This document shows positions 55,103 through 64,000 of a DNA stretch of 64,000 nucleotides, one piece after another (position 1 is the first letter of the stretch; each line of letters opens with the position of its first letter). Below the pieces are notes generated by a model, which was not told where the DNA came from, ran no database searches, and saw only the letters and a list, made by a program, of their open reading frames with translations. Both the position numbers and the translations under genes were made by a program. The stretch comes from Saccharospirillum salsuginis (GTDB lineage Bacteria > Pseudomonadota > Gammaproteobacteria > Pseudomonadales > Natronospirillaceae): contig NZ_BMXR01000002.1 of assembly GCF_014651855.1 (NCBI RefSeq), positions 634,693 through 698,692 on the forward strand. The letters are read 5' to 3'.

Positions 55103-56178
55103 AGCGGGTGTTGATCATGGCCGGCGGGACCGGCGGACACATTTTCCCCGCCATGGCTGTCGCCGAGACACTGCAGGCCGAGGGCTACGCGGTGAGCTGG
55201 CTGGGCGCGAACCGGGGCATGGAAAAAGAACTGGTCCCCAAGGCCGGATACGATTTTCAGGGCCTGGCCGTTTCGGCCTGGCAGGGTGGAGGCCTGGTAC
55301 GCAAGGTAAAGGCTCCGATCAATCTGGTGTCCGCCCTGTGGCAGGCACTGGGCATCCTGAAGCGACTGAAGCCCGTCGCGGTGATCGGGTTCGGCGGCTA
55401 CGCCTCCGCGCCGGGCGGCCTGGCCGCGATTCTGTGTCGGGTACCCCTGGTCCTGCACGAACAGAATGGGGTGCCGGGCCTGACCAATGCCCGTCTGGCC
55501 AAGCGGGCCGATCGGGTGCTGCAGGCTTTTCCGGACACCTTTTCGGGCGAAGTTGAAGTGGTCGGGAACCCGGTCCGTGAAGCCCTGCGCTCCCTGCCGG
55601 AACCGGCCAAGCGCGGTGTCGGCGGCCATCGGCGTCTCAGATTGTTGGTTATGGGCGGCAGCCAGGGCGCCAAAGCCCTGAATGAGGTGATCGGACCGGC
55701 TGTGGCGACGATGACGACCGGGAACCAGCCGGAGATCTGGCACCAGGCCGGACGCGACAAGGTGGAGCCGACGCTGGCCGTCTATCGCCAGTCCGGTGTC
55801 GAGGCGAGCGTGGTCGAATTTGTCGACGACATGGCCAAGGCCTATGGCTGGGCCGACCTGGTGATCTGCCGCAGCGGTGCATCGACGGTGTCCGAACTGG
55901 CCTCGGTCGGGTTGTACAGCCTGCTGGTGCCCTATCCCTGGCACAAGGACCGCCAGCAATACCGCAACGCCCAATGGCTGGTGGACTGCCAGGGGGCGGA
56001 AGTGATCGACCAGAACGAATTGACGGCCGAACGACTCGGCCAGCGGCTGGCCTATTGGCACAGCCATCGTGACGCATTGAAATCGGGTGCAACAGCCGCT
56101 TGGCGCTGCGGCATTCGGGACTCGGCCCAACGTGTGGTCCGGGTTGTTAACGAATTGATACTGGAGCAAGCCGCATGA
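55099..56178 (+). CDS. murG: UDP-GlcNAc transferase MurG
   Basis: Makes lipid II from lipid I on the cytoplasmic membrane face; 359 aa, GT-B fold. '[18 protein letters not shown]' at the N-terminus, '[11 protein letters not shown]' at the start of the C-domain and '[13 protein letters not shown]' at the donor site. The ATG at 55099 overlaps the ftsW stop as ATGA. An open stretch of 135 codons upstream in the same frame is inside ftsW and is not part of it. Confidence 0.97.
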   Translation: MKRVLIMAGGTGGHIFPAMAVAETLQAEGYAVSWLGANRGMEKELVPKAGYDFQGLAVSAWQGGGLVRKVKAPINLVSALWQALGILKRLKPVAVIGFGGYASAPGGLAAILCRVPLVLHEQNGVPGLTNARLAKRADRVLQAFPDTFSGEVEVVGNPVREALRSLPEPAKRGVGGHRRLRLLVMGGSQGAKALNEVIGPAVATMTTGNQPEIWHQAGRDKVEPTLAVYRQSGVEASVVEFVDDMAKAYGWADLVICRSGASTVSELASVGLYSLLVPYPWHKDRQQYRNAQWLVDCQGAEVIDQNELTAERLGQRLAYWHSHRDALKSGATAAWRCGIRDSAQRVVRVVNELILEQAA

Positions 56179-57620
56179 GCAGTCTGGACCTGAACCAGGG
56201 ACAAGAATTTCCGATCCCGGAGATGCGCCGCATCCGCCGGATCCATTTTATCGGCATTGGCGGTGCCGGTATGTGCGGCATTGCCGAAGTGCTGCACAAC
56301 CAGGGGTATGAAGTCAGTGGGTCGGACCTGAAGAGCAGCGCCGTGACCGATAGGCTGGCGGGGCTGGGGATTCAGATCTTTATCGATCACGCCGAAGCCA
56401 ATGTCGCCGGGGCCGATGTGGTCGTCGTCTCCAGCGCCATCAACCCGGAAAACCCGGAAGTGAAATGGGCACTGGACCGGCGCGTGCCGGTGGTGCGCCG
56501 CGCCGAGATGCTGGCCGAACTGATGCGCTATCGACATGGCATCGCCGTGGCCGGCACCCACGGCAAGACCACGACGACCTCGCTGATGGCGTCGGTCATG
56601 GCCAAGGGCGGCTTCGACCCGACCTTTGTCATCGGCGGCAAGCTGAACAGTGCCGGCGCCAATGCGCGACTGGGGACCAGTCGCTATCTGGTCGCCGAGG
56701 CGGATGAGAGCGATGCGTCCTTCCTGCATCTGCAGCCGATGACTGCGATCGTCACCAACATCGACGCCGATCACATGGGCACTTACGAGGGCGACTTCGA
56801 GCGGCTGAAGGACACCTACATCCAGTTTTTGCACAACCTGCCGTTCTACGGGCTTGCGGTCCTGTGCATCGACGACGAACACGTACGCACCATTCTGCCG
56901 CGTCTGTCCCGGCAGTTCGTGACATACGGGCTCAGCGAGGAAGCCGACTACCGGGCAGTCGACATCCGTCAGAAAGGCATCAAGACCGAGTTCACCGTGA
57001 CCCGGCCGAGCGGCATGGCGCCAGTGGAAATCGTGCTGCACATGCCGGGTCTACACAATGTGCTGAATGCTCTGGCAGTGATCGCCGTGGCGTCCGACGA
57101 GGGCGTGTCCGACGACGGCATCCGGGAAGGATTGAACACCTTCGACGGCGTCGGCCGACGGTTTCAGGTGCAGGGTGATTATCCGATCCCCGACGGTCAG
57201 GTGATGCTGGTCGACGATTACGGCCACCATCCCCGCGAACTGGAAGTGACCTTCGATGCCATTCGCAAGGGCTGGCCGGACAAGCGGCTGGTGGTGTTGT
57301 TCCAGCCGCACCGGTACAGCCGGACGCGCGATCTGTACGAGGACTTTGTCGATGTCCTGTCCAAGGTCGACGTCCTGCTGTTGCTCGATGTCTATTCGGC
57401 CGGCGAGGAGCCGGTCGCCGGCGCCGACGGTCGCAGCCTGAGTCGCAGTATCCGGTTGCGTGGTCGGGTCGATCCGATCTTTATCGAACACAAGGACAAG
57501 GTCCTGGAGATCCTGCCGGATGTGCTGCAGGACGGGGATCTGCTGCTGACCCAGGGGGCAGGCGACATCGGTACGATTTCCGCCGAAATCGCCAAGGCCC
57601 AGCTGGGCTTCAAGAAATGA
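56175..57620 (+). CDS. murC: UDP-MurNAc-L-alanine ligase MurC
   Basis: Adds the first amino acid, L-alanine, to UDP-MurNAc; 481 aa. UDP-binding '[18 protein letters not shown]', ATP site GTHGKTT near 127-133, and '[15 protein letters not shown]' in the C-domain. Overlaps murG by four bases. Confidence 0.97.
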   Translation: MSSLDLNQGQEFPIPEMRRIRRIHFIGIGGAGMCGIAEVLHNQGYEVSGSDLKSSAVTDRLAGLGIQIFIDHAEANVAGADVVVVSSAINPENPEVKWALDRRVPVVRRAEMLAELMRYRHGIAVAGTHGKTTTTSLMASVMAKGGFDPTFVIGGKLNSAGANARLGTSRYLVAEADESDASFLHLQPMTAIVTNIDADHMGTYEGDFERLKDTYIQFLHNLPFYGLAVLCIDDEHVRTILPRLSRQFVTYGLSEEADYRAVDIRQKGIKTEFTVTRPSGMAPVEIVLHMPGLHNVLNALAVIAVASDEGVSDDGIREGLNTFDGVGRRFQVQGDYPIPDGQVMLVDDYGHHPRELEVTFDAIRKGWPDKRLVVLFQPHRYSRTRDLYEDFVDVLSKVDVLLLLDVYSAGEEPVAGADGRSLSRSIRLRGRVDPIFIEHKDKVLEILPDVLQDGDLLLTQGAGDIGTISAEIAKAQLGFKK

Positions 57621-57633
57621 CGGGGTTGGCCAA

Positions 57634-58578
57634 ATGACGACTTTGAAACCCGAACAGCGACGTTTCCGCACCGTGGGTGTGGTCTATGGCGGCGAATCCG
57701 CCGAGCGGGCCGTGGCGCTGCGCAGCGGCGAGACGGTCATCCAGGCGCTGAAAGACGCCGGTTACGAAGTGCTGACTCACGATGTCACCAGCCGCGCCGG
57801 ACTGATGGATTGGCTGCGTCAGGTTAAAGCGGACGTCATCTTTCCGGTGCTGCACGGTCGCGGCGGCGAAGACGGTGTGCTGCAGGGCCTGCTGGAGTGG
57901 TGCGGCCTGCCGTATGTCGGCAGCGGCGTGCTGGCGTCGGCGCTGGCCATCGACAAGCTGCGCAGCAAGTGGGTGTTCGGCAGTGCCAATGTGCCGACAC
58001 CGACATTCGCCGTGATCCGCTCCGAGGAGGAACGCGCGGCGCTGGAACATCAGGTGGACTATCCGGTGATGGTCAAGCCGGTGCATGAAGGGTCCAGCAT
58101 CGGCATGAGCCGGGCGGACGACGCCGACGGCCTGAAGGCCGCCTGCGACCTGGCGTTCCGCTACGACCGGGAGGTGATGATCGAGCAATTCATCACCGGC
58201 CAGGAATACACGGTCGCGGTGGTGGGGGATGTCGCACTGCCGGTTATCCGAGTCAAGGCGGCCACCGGTTTTTACGACTACGAAGCCAAGTACGAGAAGA
58301 ACGACACCGAGTACGGCCTGCCCTCGGGCCTGGGCGAGGCACGCGAGACCGAGGTTCAGAACCTGGCCTTGCGCGCCTTCCGCGCCCTGGGTTGCGAAGG
58401 TTGGGGACGGGTCGACTTGATGATGGACGAGGCCGGGCAACCGCTGGTGCTGGAAGCCAACACCATCCCGGGCATGACCGATCACAGTCTGGTACCCAAG
58501 GCGGCGAACGCGGTCGGATGGTCTCTGGCCGAACTGATGCACCGCATCCTGGCGACCGTACCGGAGCGTCGTGAATGA
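57634..58578 (+). CDS. ddlB: D-alanine-D-alanine ligase DdlB
   Basis: ATP-grasp enzyme, 314 aa. 'VVYGGESAERAVALRSGE' replaces the more usual GGxSxERE start. 'PVLHGRGGEDGVLQGLLEW', 'VMVKPVHEGSSIGMSR' and 'EANTIPGMTDHSLVPKAA' are all intact. It supplies D-Ala-D-Ala to MurF. It overlaps ftsQ by four bases. Confidence 0.96.
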   Translation: MTTLKPEQRRFRTVGVVYGGESAERAVALRSGETVIQALKDAGYEVLTHDVTSRAGLMDWLRQVKADVIFPVLHGRGGEDGVLQGLLEWCGLPYVGSGVLASALAIDKLRSKWVFGSANVPTPTFAVIRSEEERAALEHQVDYPVMVKPVHEGSSIGMSRADDADGLKAACDLAFRYDREVMIEQFITGQEYTVAVVGDVALPVIRVKAATGFYDYEAKYEKNDTEYGLPSGLGEARETEVQNLALRAFRALGCEGWGRVDLMMDEAGQPLVLEANTIPGMTDHSLVPKAANAVGWSLAELMHRILATVPERRE

Positions 58579-59345
58579 CCAAGCGCAAGAAGCCCGTCAA
58601 GCGCGGCGCGACCAAGCGCCGCCAACCGATCGACTGGCGCACACCGCTGCGACGGGGCATGCGCTTGTTGGCCGGCGGTATCGCAGTGGCGGTGGTGATC
58701 AGCGCCGGGCGCTGGTTACTCGACATTGAATGGCAGCCCATGGCACTGACCGGCTGGCAGGTGGACAGCACTCTGGTGTACGAGGATCGCGCCCGTCTGG
58801 ACGCGACTCTGGAGACCTTTAAAGGCTCCAGTTTGCTGACGCTGTCGCCGGGGGAGGTCCAGGACGCTGTCGAAGCGCTGCCCTGGATCGACGCGGCCAC
58901 GGTGACCAAGGCCTGGCCGAGCCGGTTGTTGATCGCCGTGCGTGAACATGAGCCGGTCGCTCGCTGGAACGGCGACCAGGTGTTGAACAGCGATGGCGAA
59001 CCACTGGCGCGACCGGTCGCCGACCTGGTCCTGGCGGAGCTGAACGGGCCGGACCGGCAGGCCAAACGCGTCATGGAGCAGTATCTGCAGTATTCGCGGG
59101 TCTTTTCGGACTCCGGATACCGTTTGAAAGGGGTGCGCATGCACCCGCGCGGAGCCTGGGATCTGACATTGGATAACGGCATCGACGTCGCGTTGGGCTC
59201 GCGCGACATGCTGGAACGGACCCGTCGCGTCGTCGCCCTGCTGGAGCGCGGCGGACTGGATCCGAACACGATTGATTACATAGATGCGCGCTACCCGAAC
59301 GGCCTGGCCGTCGGCCAGCGCGACAACACCGAACCATCGGCATGA
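58575..59345 (+). CDS. ftsQ: Cell division protein FtsQ
   Basis: 256 aa bitopic divisome protein. A very basic cytoplasmic tail (KRKKPVKRGATKRRQ) and one span 'LLAGGIAVAVVISAGRWLL' are followed by a POTRA domain ('LTLSPGEVQDAVEALPWIDAATVTKAWPSRLLIAVREHEPVA' region) and a C-terminal beta domain that binds FtsB. It begins inside the ddlB stop and ends 8 bases before ftsA. Confidence 0.94.
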   Translation: MTKRKKPVKRGATKRRQPIDWRTPLRRGMRLLAGGIAVAVVISAGRWLLDIEWQPMALTGWQVDSTLVYEDRARLDATLETFKGSSLLTLSPGEVQDAVEALPWIDAATVTKAWPSRLLIAVREHEPVARWNGDQVLNSDGEPLARPVADLVLAELNGPDRQAKRVMEQYLQYSRVFSDSGYRLKGVRMHPRGAWDLTLDNGIDVALGSRDMLERTRRVVALLERGGLDPNTIDYIDARYPNGLAVGQRDNTEPSA

Positions 59346-59353
59346 GGTGAACC

Positions 59354-60604
59354 ATGACATCGCCGTTTAAAGGAAAATTGATCGTCGGCCTGGATATCGG
59401 AACGTCCAAGGTCGTCGCCATCGTCGGCACCGTGACCGCCGACGGCGGGATCGAGATCGTCGGTCTCGGCTCGCACCCGTCGCGCGGGCTCAAGAAAGGG
59501 GTGGTGGTCAACATCGAATCCACCGTCCAGAGCATTCAGCGCGCCGTCGAGGAAGCCGAACTGATGTCCGGCTGTGATATCCACTCGGTTTATGTGGGCA
59601 TCGCCGGCAGTCACGTGAACAGCCTCAACAGCCACGGCATCGTCGCCATCAAAGAGAAGGAGGTGATCGACGCCGACCTCGAGCGCGTCATCGACGCCGC
59701 CCAGGCCGTCGCCATCCCGGCGGACCAGCGCATCCTCCACATTCTGCCGCAGGAGTACATCATCGACTCCCAGGAAGGCATCAAGGAACCGCTGGGCATG
59801 TGCGGCGTGCGCCTGGAAGCCAAGGTGCACCTGGTGACCGGCGCCCAAAACGCGGTGCAGAACATTGACAAGTGTGTACGTCGTTGCGGTCTGGAAGTGG
59901 ACCAGATCATTCTCGAACAACTGGCCTCGGCACAATCGGTACTGACCGAGGACGAAAAAGAACTCGGTGTCTGCCTGGTCGACATCGGTGGCGGCACCAC
60001 CGATATGGCGATCTTCACCGAAGGCGCGATCCGCCATACGGCGGTGATCCCGATTGCTGGCGACCAAGTGACCAACGACATCGCCATGGCGTTCGCGACG
60101 CCGACCCAGCATGCCGAGGAAATCAAGATCAAGTACGCCTGCGCGCTGTCACAACTGGCCGGCGAGCACGAAACCATCAAGGTGCCCAGCGTCGGCGACC
60201 GCAGTCCGCGCGAGCTGACCCGTCAGGCGCTGGCCGAAGTGGTCGAGCCACGCTACGAGGAGCTGTTCAACCTGATCAAGGCCGAACTGCGCCGCAGCGG
60301 TTTCGAGGAAATGATTCCGGCCGGCATCGTATTGACCGGCGGGACCGCCAAGATGGAAGGGGCCGTGGAACTGGCCGAGGAAGTCTTCCATGTGCCGGTT
60401 CGTCTGGCCATACCTCAGGGTGTGTCCGGCCTGTCGGATGTGGTCTCCAACCCGATCCACGCCACCGGTGTCGGTCTGTTGCAGTACGGGTTGAGACAGA
60501 TGCAAAGCGGCAAACAGCCGGCTTCCGCCGCCAAGGTGCGCAAACCCAAAGAGGGTCCGGGCGCCCTGTCAAAGCTGAAGCAATGGGTTGCGGAAAATTT
60601 TTAA
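59354..60604 (+). CDS. ftsA: Cell division protein FtsA
   Basis: Actin-like ATPase tethering FtsZ to the membrane, 416 aa. Phosphate-1 loop 'VGLDIGTSKVVAIVG', 1C domain, phosphate-2 'CLVDIGGGTTDMAIF', adenosine motif 'IVLTGGTAKMEGA', and the C-terminal amphipathic membrane helix 'LSKLKQWVAENF'. All are present. It follows ftsQ directly; a 104-base leader separates it from ftsZ. Confidence 0.97.
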   Translation: MTSPFKGKLIVGLDIGTSKVVAIVGTVTADGGIEIVGLGSHPSRGLKKGVVVNIESTVQSIQRAVEEAELMSGCDIHSVYVGIAGSHVNSLNSHGIVAIKEKEVIDADLERVIDAAQAVAIPADQRILHILPQEYIIDSQEGIKEPLGMCGVRLEAKVHLVTGAQNAVQNIDKCVRRCGLEVDQIILEQLASAQSVLTEDEKELGVCLVDIGGGTTDMAIFTEGAIRHTAVIPIAGDQVTNDIAMAFATPTQHAEEIKIKYACALSQLAGEHETIKVPSVGDRSPRELTRQALAEVVEPRYEELFNLIKAELRRSGFEEMIPAGIVLTGGTAKMEGAVELAEEVFHVPVRLAIPQGVSGLSDVVSNPIHATGVGLLQYGLRQMQSGKQPASAAKVRKPKEGPGALSKLKQWVAENF

Positions 60605-60661
60605 AGAGGAGAGAGCCCCCGCGCGGGGTCATCACGATAAAAAGAAACTGAATTCAGGGCG

Positions 60662-60679
60662 CGACTTCTTCGGAGGTCG
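60662..60679 (+). promoter_or_regulatory. UUCG-tetraloop hairpin in the ftsZ leader
   Basis: CGACTTC-TTCG-GAGGTCG folds as a 7-bp stem (one G-U) closed by a C(UUCG)G tetraloop, 30 bases before the ftsZ ATG. A GC palindrome CCCCGCGCGGGG (60617-60628) lies upstream, just past ftsA. These structures in the ftsA-ftsZ gap could set mRNA processing or stability so that FtsZ exceeds FtsA. The role is inferred. Confidence 0.5.
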
Positions 60680-60708
60680 TTCATAACAACGAAGGAAGGA
60701 GCAGGAAG

Positions 60709-61905
60709 ATGTCCAACTATGATCCAGAGCTGAACGGAGGTGACATGTTCACGCTTGTAGACGAACAGCCGCAATCGGCGGTGATTAAGGTCTTCGGCTG
60801 TGGCGGCGGTGGCGGTAACGCCGTTCGGCATATGCTGGAGTCCCACATCGACGGGGTGGAATTCATCTGCGCCAACACCGACGCTCAGGCGCTGCGCGGC
60901 GTGGAAGCCACCACTCAACTGCAACTCGGCAACGGCATTACCCGAGGTCTGGGCGCCGGTGCCAACCCGGAAATCGGCCGTCAGGCGGCGCTGGAAGACC
61001 GCGAGCGCATCGCCGAGGTATTAAAGGGCGCCGATATGGTGTTCATCACCGCCGGTATGGGCGGTGGCACCGGAACCGGTGCGGCGCCGGTCGTGGCGGA
61101 AATCGCCAAGGACCTCGGTATTCTCACCGTGGCCGTGGTGACCAAGCCATTCCCGTTCGAGGGCCGTCGCCGTATGAAAGTGGCGATGGAAGGTCTGGAT
61201 ATGCTGCGTGAAAACGTGGATTCCCTGATCACCATCCCGAACGAGAAGCTGCTGACCGTTCTGGGTAAGAATGTGACGCTGCTGGAGGCTTTCTCCGAAG
61301 CCAATAACGTGCTGCAAAACGCGGTGCAGGGTGTGGCCGACCTGATCGTCCGTCCCGGTACCATCAACCTCGACTTTGCCGATGTGCGCACCGTGATGTC
61401 CGAAATGGGCATGGCGATGATGGGCAGCGGCATCGCCTCCGGCGAGGACCGGGCCCAGCGCGCGGCCGAGATGGCCATCCGCAGCCCGCTGCTGGAAGAC
61501 GTCGACCTGCACGGTGCTCGTGGCATCCTGGTCAACATCTCCGCCGGCGTCGATCTGGGTCTGGACGAGTTCACCGAGGTGGGTAACACCATCGAGGAAT
61601 TCGCCTCCGAGGAAGCGACGGTCGTAGTTGGCACGGTTATTGATCCGGAACTGAAGGATGAAATCCGCGTCACGGTGGTCGCCACCGGCATCGGCCAGGA
61701 AGTGGCCCGGGCCGAAAAGCCCAAGGTCGCGGTGGACAACACCCGCAAGGCCGACGGTAGCCCGGACTACAAAGCCCTGGAGCGCCCCACAGCGGTGCGA
61801 AATGCCAAGGCGGCCGAACCGGAAGAGGACAGAAAGCCGGTGCGCTCGGCGAAAGATCTGGATTATCTCGACATTCCGGCCTTTTTGCGGCGCCAGGCGG
61901 ACTGA
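60709..61905 (+). CDS. ftsZ: Cell division protein FtsZ
   Basis: Tubulin-like GTPase forming the Z ring, 398 aa. The nucleotide site is GGGTGTG at 118-124 and the T7 loop region is '[14 protein letters not shown]'. The C-terminal tail '[15 protein letters not shown]' is the conserved peptide for FtsA/ZipA. The ATG at 60709 follows GGAG by 7 bases. A second in-frame ATG at 60745 ([11 protein letters not shown]) is directly preceded by GGAGGTGAC and matches the usual family N-terminus, so the first 12 residues may be an optional extension. Confidence 0.97.
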   Translation: MSNYDPELNGGDMFTLVDEQPQSAVIKVFGCGGGGGNAVRHMLESHIDGVEFICANTDAQALRGVEATTQLQLGNGITRGLGAGANPEIGRQAALEDRERIAEVLKGADMVFITAGMGGGTGTGAAPVVAEIAKDLGILTVAVVTKPFPFEGRRRMKVAMEGLDMLRENVDSLITIPNEKLLTVLGKNVTLLEAFSEANNVLQNAVQGVADLIVRPGTINLDFADVRTVMSEMGMAMMGSGIASGEDRAQRAAEMAIRSPLLEDVDLHGARGILVNISAGVDLGLDEFTEVGNTIEEFASEEATVVVGTVIDPELKDEIRVTVVATGIGQEVARAEKPKVAVDNTRKADGSPDYKALERPTAVRNAKAAEPEEDRKPVRSAKDLDYLDIPAFLRRQAD

Positions 61906-61939
61906 CAAAAATGGAACATTACTCCAAAGGCAGCAACAT

Positions 61940-61967
61940 TTGTTCAGGGGCGGCCTTCTGCTAGAAT
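61940..61967 (+). promoter_or_regulatory. Predicted lpxC promoter
   Basis: TTGTTC (61940-61945), 16-base spacer and TAGAAT (61962-61967), about 70 bases before the lpxC ATG. A separate promoter for lpxC after ftsZ is usual in gammaproteobacteria. Confidence 0.6.
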
Positions 61968-62038
61968 GCTCGCCCTCTGAGCAACGTTTGACGGTGCACG
62001 GCCAGTCTGCTGGCACCGATGATAGGGTCAATTACCCC

Positions 62039-62956
62039 ATGGTTAAGCAACGAACACTGAAAAACACCATTCGCGCGACGGGAGTGGGTCTGCACTCCGG
62101 CAAGAAGGTGTATTTGACATTGAAACCGGCTCCCGTGGACACGGGTATCGTTTTTGTCCGGACGGATCTTGATCCGGCCGTGGAAATTCCTGCCCATGCC
62201 CTGAATGTGGGCGATACCACGCTGTCCACCACGCTGGTTAAAGGTGACGTTTGCATCGACACCGTCGAACATTTGCTGTCGGCCTGCGCCGGCCTCGGCG
62301 TGGACAACGCCTACATCGAGGTCAGCGCGGCTGAAGTGCCCATTATGGACGGCAGCGCCGGCCCCTTCGTTTTCCTGCTGCAGTCGGCGGGTGTCGAGGA
62401 GCAGAGCCGGGCCAAACGATTTATTCGCATCAAGAAACCGGTCGCGGTCGTCGATGGCGACAAAGAGGCCCGTTTCGAACCGTACGACGGCTTCGCCGTA
62501 CGTTTCACCATCGATTTCGACCATCCGGTCTTCCGTGACCGGTCCCAGACGGCCGAGCTTGATTTTTCCACCACAGCCTTTGTCAAAGAGATCAGCCGTG
62601 CCCGAACCTTTGGTTTCATGCGGGATTTCGAATACCTGCGCGCCAATAATCTGGCGCTGGGTGCCAGCTTCAATAACGCAATTGCAGTTGACGATTACAA
62701 GATCCTGAACGAAGATGGCTTGCGGTACGAAGACGAATTCGTCAAACACAAGGTGTTGGACGCCATCGGTGATCTCTACTTGTTGGGCCACAGTCTGATC
62801 GGACGGTTTATCGGCCACAAGTCCGGGCATGGTCTGAACAATCTCCTGCTGCGTGAATTGCTGAAGCAGGAAGATGCCTGGGAATTTGCTACCTTTGAGG
62901 AGGATGATACCGACTCGGTGCCGATCGCGTACGCACCCGTCCTGGTCACTAACTAG
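62039..62956 (+). CDS. lpxC: UDP-3-O-acyl-N-acetylglucosamine deacetylase LpxC
   Basis: Zinc deacetylase, the committed step of lipid A synthesis; 305 aa. '[17 protein letters not shown]' at the N-terminus, zinc His78 in VEHLLSA, and the second zinc and catalytic region '[20 protein letters not shown]' with 'KSGHGLNN'. The ATG at 62039 gives the canonical start ([11 protein letters not shown]). Longer in-frame codons run back into ftsZ. The presence of lpxC shows a lipid A outer membrane. Confidence 0.97.
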   Translation: MVKQRTLKNTIRATGVGLHSGKKVYLTLKPAPVDTGIVFVRTDLDPAVEIPAHALNVGDTTLSTTLVKGDVCIDTVEHLLSACAGLGVDNAYIEVSAAEVPIMDGSAGPFVFLLQSAGVEEQSRAKRFIRIKKPVAVVDGDKEARFEPYDGFAVRFTIDFDHPVFRDRSQTAELDFSTTAFVKEISRARTFGFMRDFEYLRANNLALGASFNNAIAVDDYKILNEDGLRYEDEFVKHKVLDAIGDLYLLGHSLIGRFIGHKSGHGLNNLLLRELLKQEDAWEFATFEEDDTDSVPIAYAPVLVTN

Positions 62957-62969
62957 GTAGCGACGTAGT

Positions 62970-63893
62970 ATGAACATCATTCTGGTCAGCCGGCGCCATG
63001 GTCGGTCCCGAACGATTTCACTGTCCGCATTGATTATTCTGGCAAGCCTGCTGTTAGCGGGCTTGATTGCGTTGGGCGTCATGTTGACGCTGCAACTTCA
63101 GTCCCGGGGGGGCGATGGCATCATCGATCCTTATGCGGTCAGTCAGTGGCAGAAACGCATCAGCGGACAGGAAAAAGAACTGGCCCGCACCCGTGAATAC
63201 ACCGAAGAACAGATCCGCGCCCTGACCGTCAAACTGGCGGAACTGCAATCCCGACTGACCCGTCTGGATGCTCTGGGCGAGCGCCTGGTGGATGTGGCGG
63301 AACTCGAAGACGGTGAGTTCGATTTTGCCGTACCGCCCGCCGTCGGTGGCCCCGAAACCGACACCGGCGACTATAACCCGCCCGATTTCGTCACCGCTCT
63401 CGATCAACTCTCTTCCCTGATCGACGATCGCGAGCAGCAGTTATCCGTCCTGAACTCCCTGTTGGGAGATCGCAAGATCCAGTCCGCCACCTTCGTGGCC
63501 GGTCGCCCGATCCAGCGTGGCTGGATGAGCTCTCGCTACGGCTACCGGAACGATCCTTTCAACGGCAAGGTCGCCTGGCACGACGGGGTCGATTTCGCCG
63601 GTAAGGACGGCTCCAACATCGTTGCAGTCGCCGCCGGTGTGGTGACCTGGTCATCGGACCGTTACGGCTACGGCAACCTCATCGAGATCAACCACGGCAA
63701 CGGCTACGTGACCCGTTACGCCCACTGCAAAGAGCTCTTGGTCGACGTCGGCGATGTGATCAAGAAAGGCGATGTGGTCGCCCTGATGGGCAGTACCGGC
63801 CGATCCACAGGCCCGCACGTCCACTTTGAGGTCCTTCACCGGGGCAAATCGGTCGACCCGGCCAAGTTCATCAACCGCGTAGCCCAGTTCTAA
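62970..63893 (+). CDS. M23/LytM-family zinc endopeptidase, membrane-anchored
   Basis: 307 aa. A basic N-terminus and one span 'LSALIILASLLLAGLIALGV' (about 18-40) are followed by a periplasmic coiled coil (about 60-110; 'KELARTREYTEEQIRALTVK') and a C-terminal M23 domain. All zinc and catalytic residues are present: H204 and D208 (WHDGVDFAG), H252 (YAHCKE) and H283-x-H285 (GPHVHFEV). Unlike EnvC or NlpD it should be an active D,D-endopeptidase rather than an amidase activator. It lies 13 bases after lpxC, so cell wall cleavage and lipid A synthesis are likely co-transcribed. Function in growth or septum splitting is inferred; MepM-like is the nearest idea. Confidence 0.9.
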   Translation: MNIILVSRRHGRSRTISLSALIILASLLLAGLIALGVMLTLQLQSRGGDGIIDPYAVSQWQKRISGQEKELARTREYTEEQIRALTVKLAELQSRLTRLDALGERLVDVAELEDGEFDFAVPPAVGGPETDTGDYNPPDFVTALDQLSSLIDDREQQLSVLNSLLGDRKIQSATFVAGRPIQRGWMSSRYGYRNDPFNGKVAWHDGVDFAGKDGSNIVAVAAGVVTWSSDRYGYGNLIEINHGNGYVTRYAHCKELLVDVGDVIKKGDVVALMGSTGRSTGPHVHFEVLHRGKSVDPAKFINRVAQF

Positions 63894-63976
63894 CTCGTAG
63901 GGTGGGCATCGAGGCTGTGAAAGTATCCCTTCTTTAAGGTTAAAATCACGGCTTGCTATTCAAAAGGAGCTTTCCA

Positions 63977-64000
63977 GTGCCTGCCCGCCGCTACAAAACC
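63977..64000 (+). CDS. Start of an unidentified gene (cut by window edge)
   Basis: A GTG at 63977 has a strong AAGGAG 7 bases upstream and reads MPARRYKT to the edge. Only eight codons are visible, so identity cannot be given. secA, which often follows lpxC in this group, does not obviously begin this way. Confidence 0.4.

Overview
The window is a GC-rich, gene-dense chromosomal segment of a free-living gammaproteobacterium. Every gene I can place is core or housekeeping in type. There are no phage genes, no plasmid genes and no CRISPR. Gene order resembles Pseudomonas and its marine relatives: crp/vfr-yhfA-speD, dusB-fis-purH-purD-(RetS-like kinase), aroQ-accB-accC-prmA-DUF3426, and rsmI/lpoA-yraN-diaA-dolP. 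I would guess an Oceanospirillales/Pseudomonadales lineage. This comes from recalled gene order and protein likeness, not from a search. || Layout. 1-2703: 3' truncated gene (minus strand) for a large Calx-beta lipoprotein. 2828-10607: oligopeptide ABC transporter operon, minus strand, read oppA2-oppA1-oppB-oppC-oppD-oppF, with two tandem paralogous binding proteins (one lipoprotein, one soluble) and hairpins between the binding-protein and permease genes. 10977-16777: PilZ protein, msrA, pyrF, argA, hemN and a CRP/Vfr regulator. 17154-21967 (plus): yhfA, speD, a CYTH triphosphatase-type protein and a GspE/PilB-type ATPase. 22146-29543 (minus): coq7, RetS-like hybrid kinase, purD, purH, fis, dusB. 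29868-35020 (minus): DUF3426 zinc-ribbon protein, prmA, accC, accB, aroQ. 35288-43132: DUF2333 protein, ppa, aroA, a UspE-like protein, then dolP-diaA-yraN-lpoA. 43227-44683 (plus): rsmI and RNase P RNA. 45118-63893 (plus): a complete division and cell wall (dcw) cluster with its MraZ-type promoter/operator: mraZ, rsmH, ftsL, ftsI, murE, murF, mraY, murD, ftsW, murG, murC, ddlB, ftsQ, ftsA, ftsZ, lpxC, then an M23/LytM peptidase. A further gene starts at the right edge. || How the genes work together. The dcw cluster supplies the soluble and membrane steps of peptidoglycan precursor synthesis plus the divisome. lpoA, dolP and the M23 peptidase add envelope control. accB/accC feed fatty acid synthesis, aroQ/aroA the shikimate pathway, and purH/purD/pyrF nucleotide synthesis. 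crp, fis and the RetS-like kinase are global regulators. || The most unusual signal lies between genes. A family of at least six composite palindromes sits 3' of stop codons at about 14.4, 29.7, 32.3, 32.65, 37.2 and 44.2 kb. Each has long outer arms whose sequence is private to that copy but self-complementary. The arms enclose a conserved core of about 50 bp that forms two small hairpins, so the predicted fold is a three-way junction. The first mini-stem shows paired base changes between copies. I do not recognise this family by name. Two simpler extragenic hairpin families are also present.
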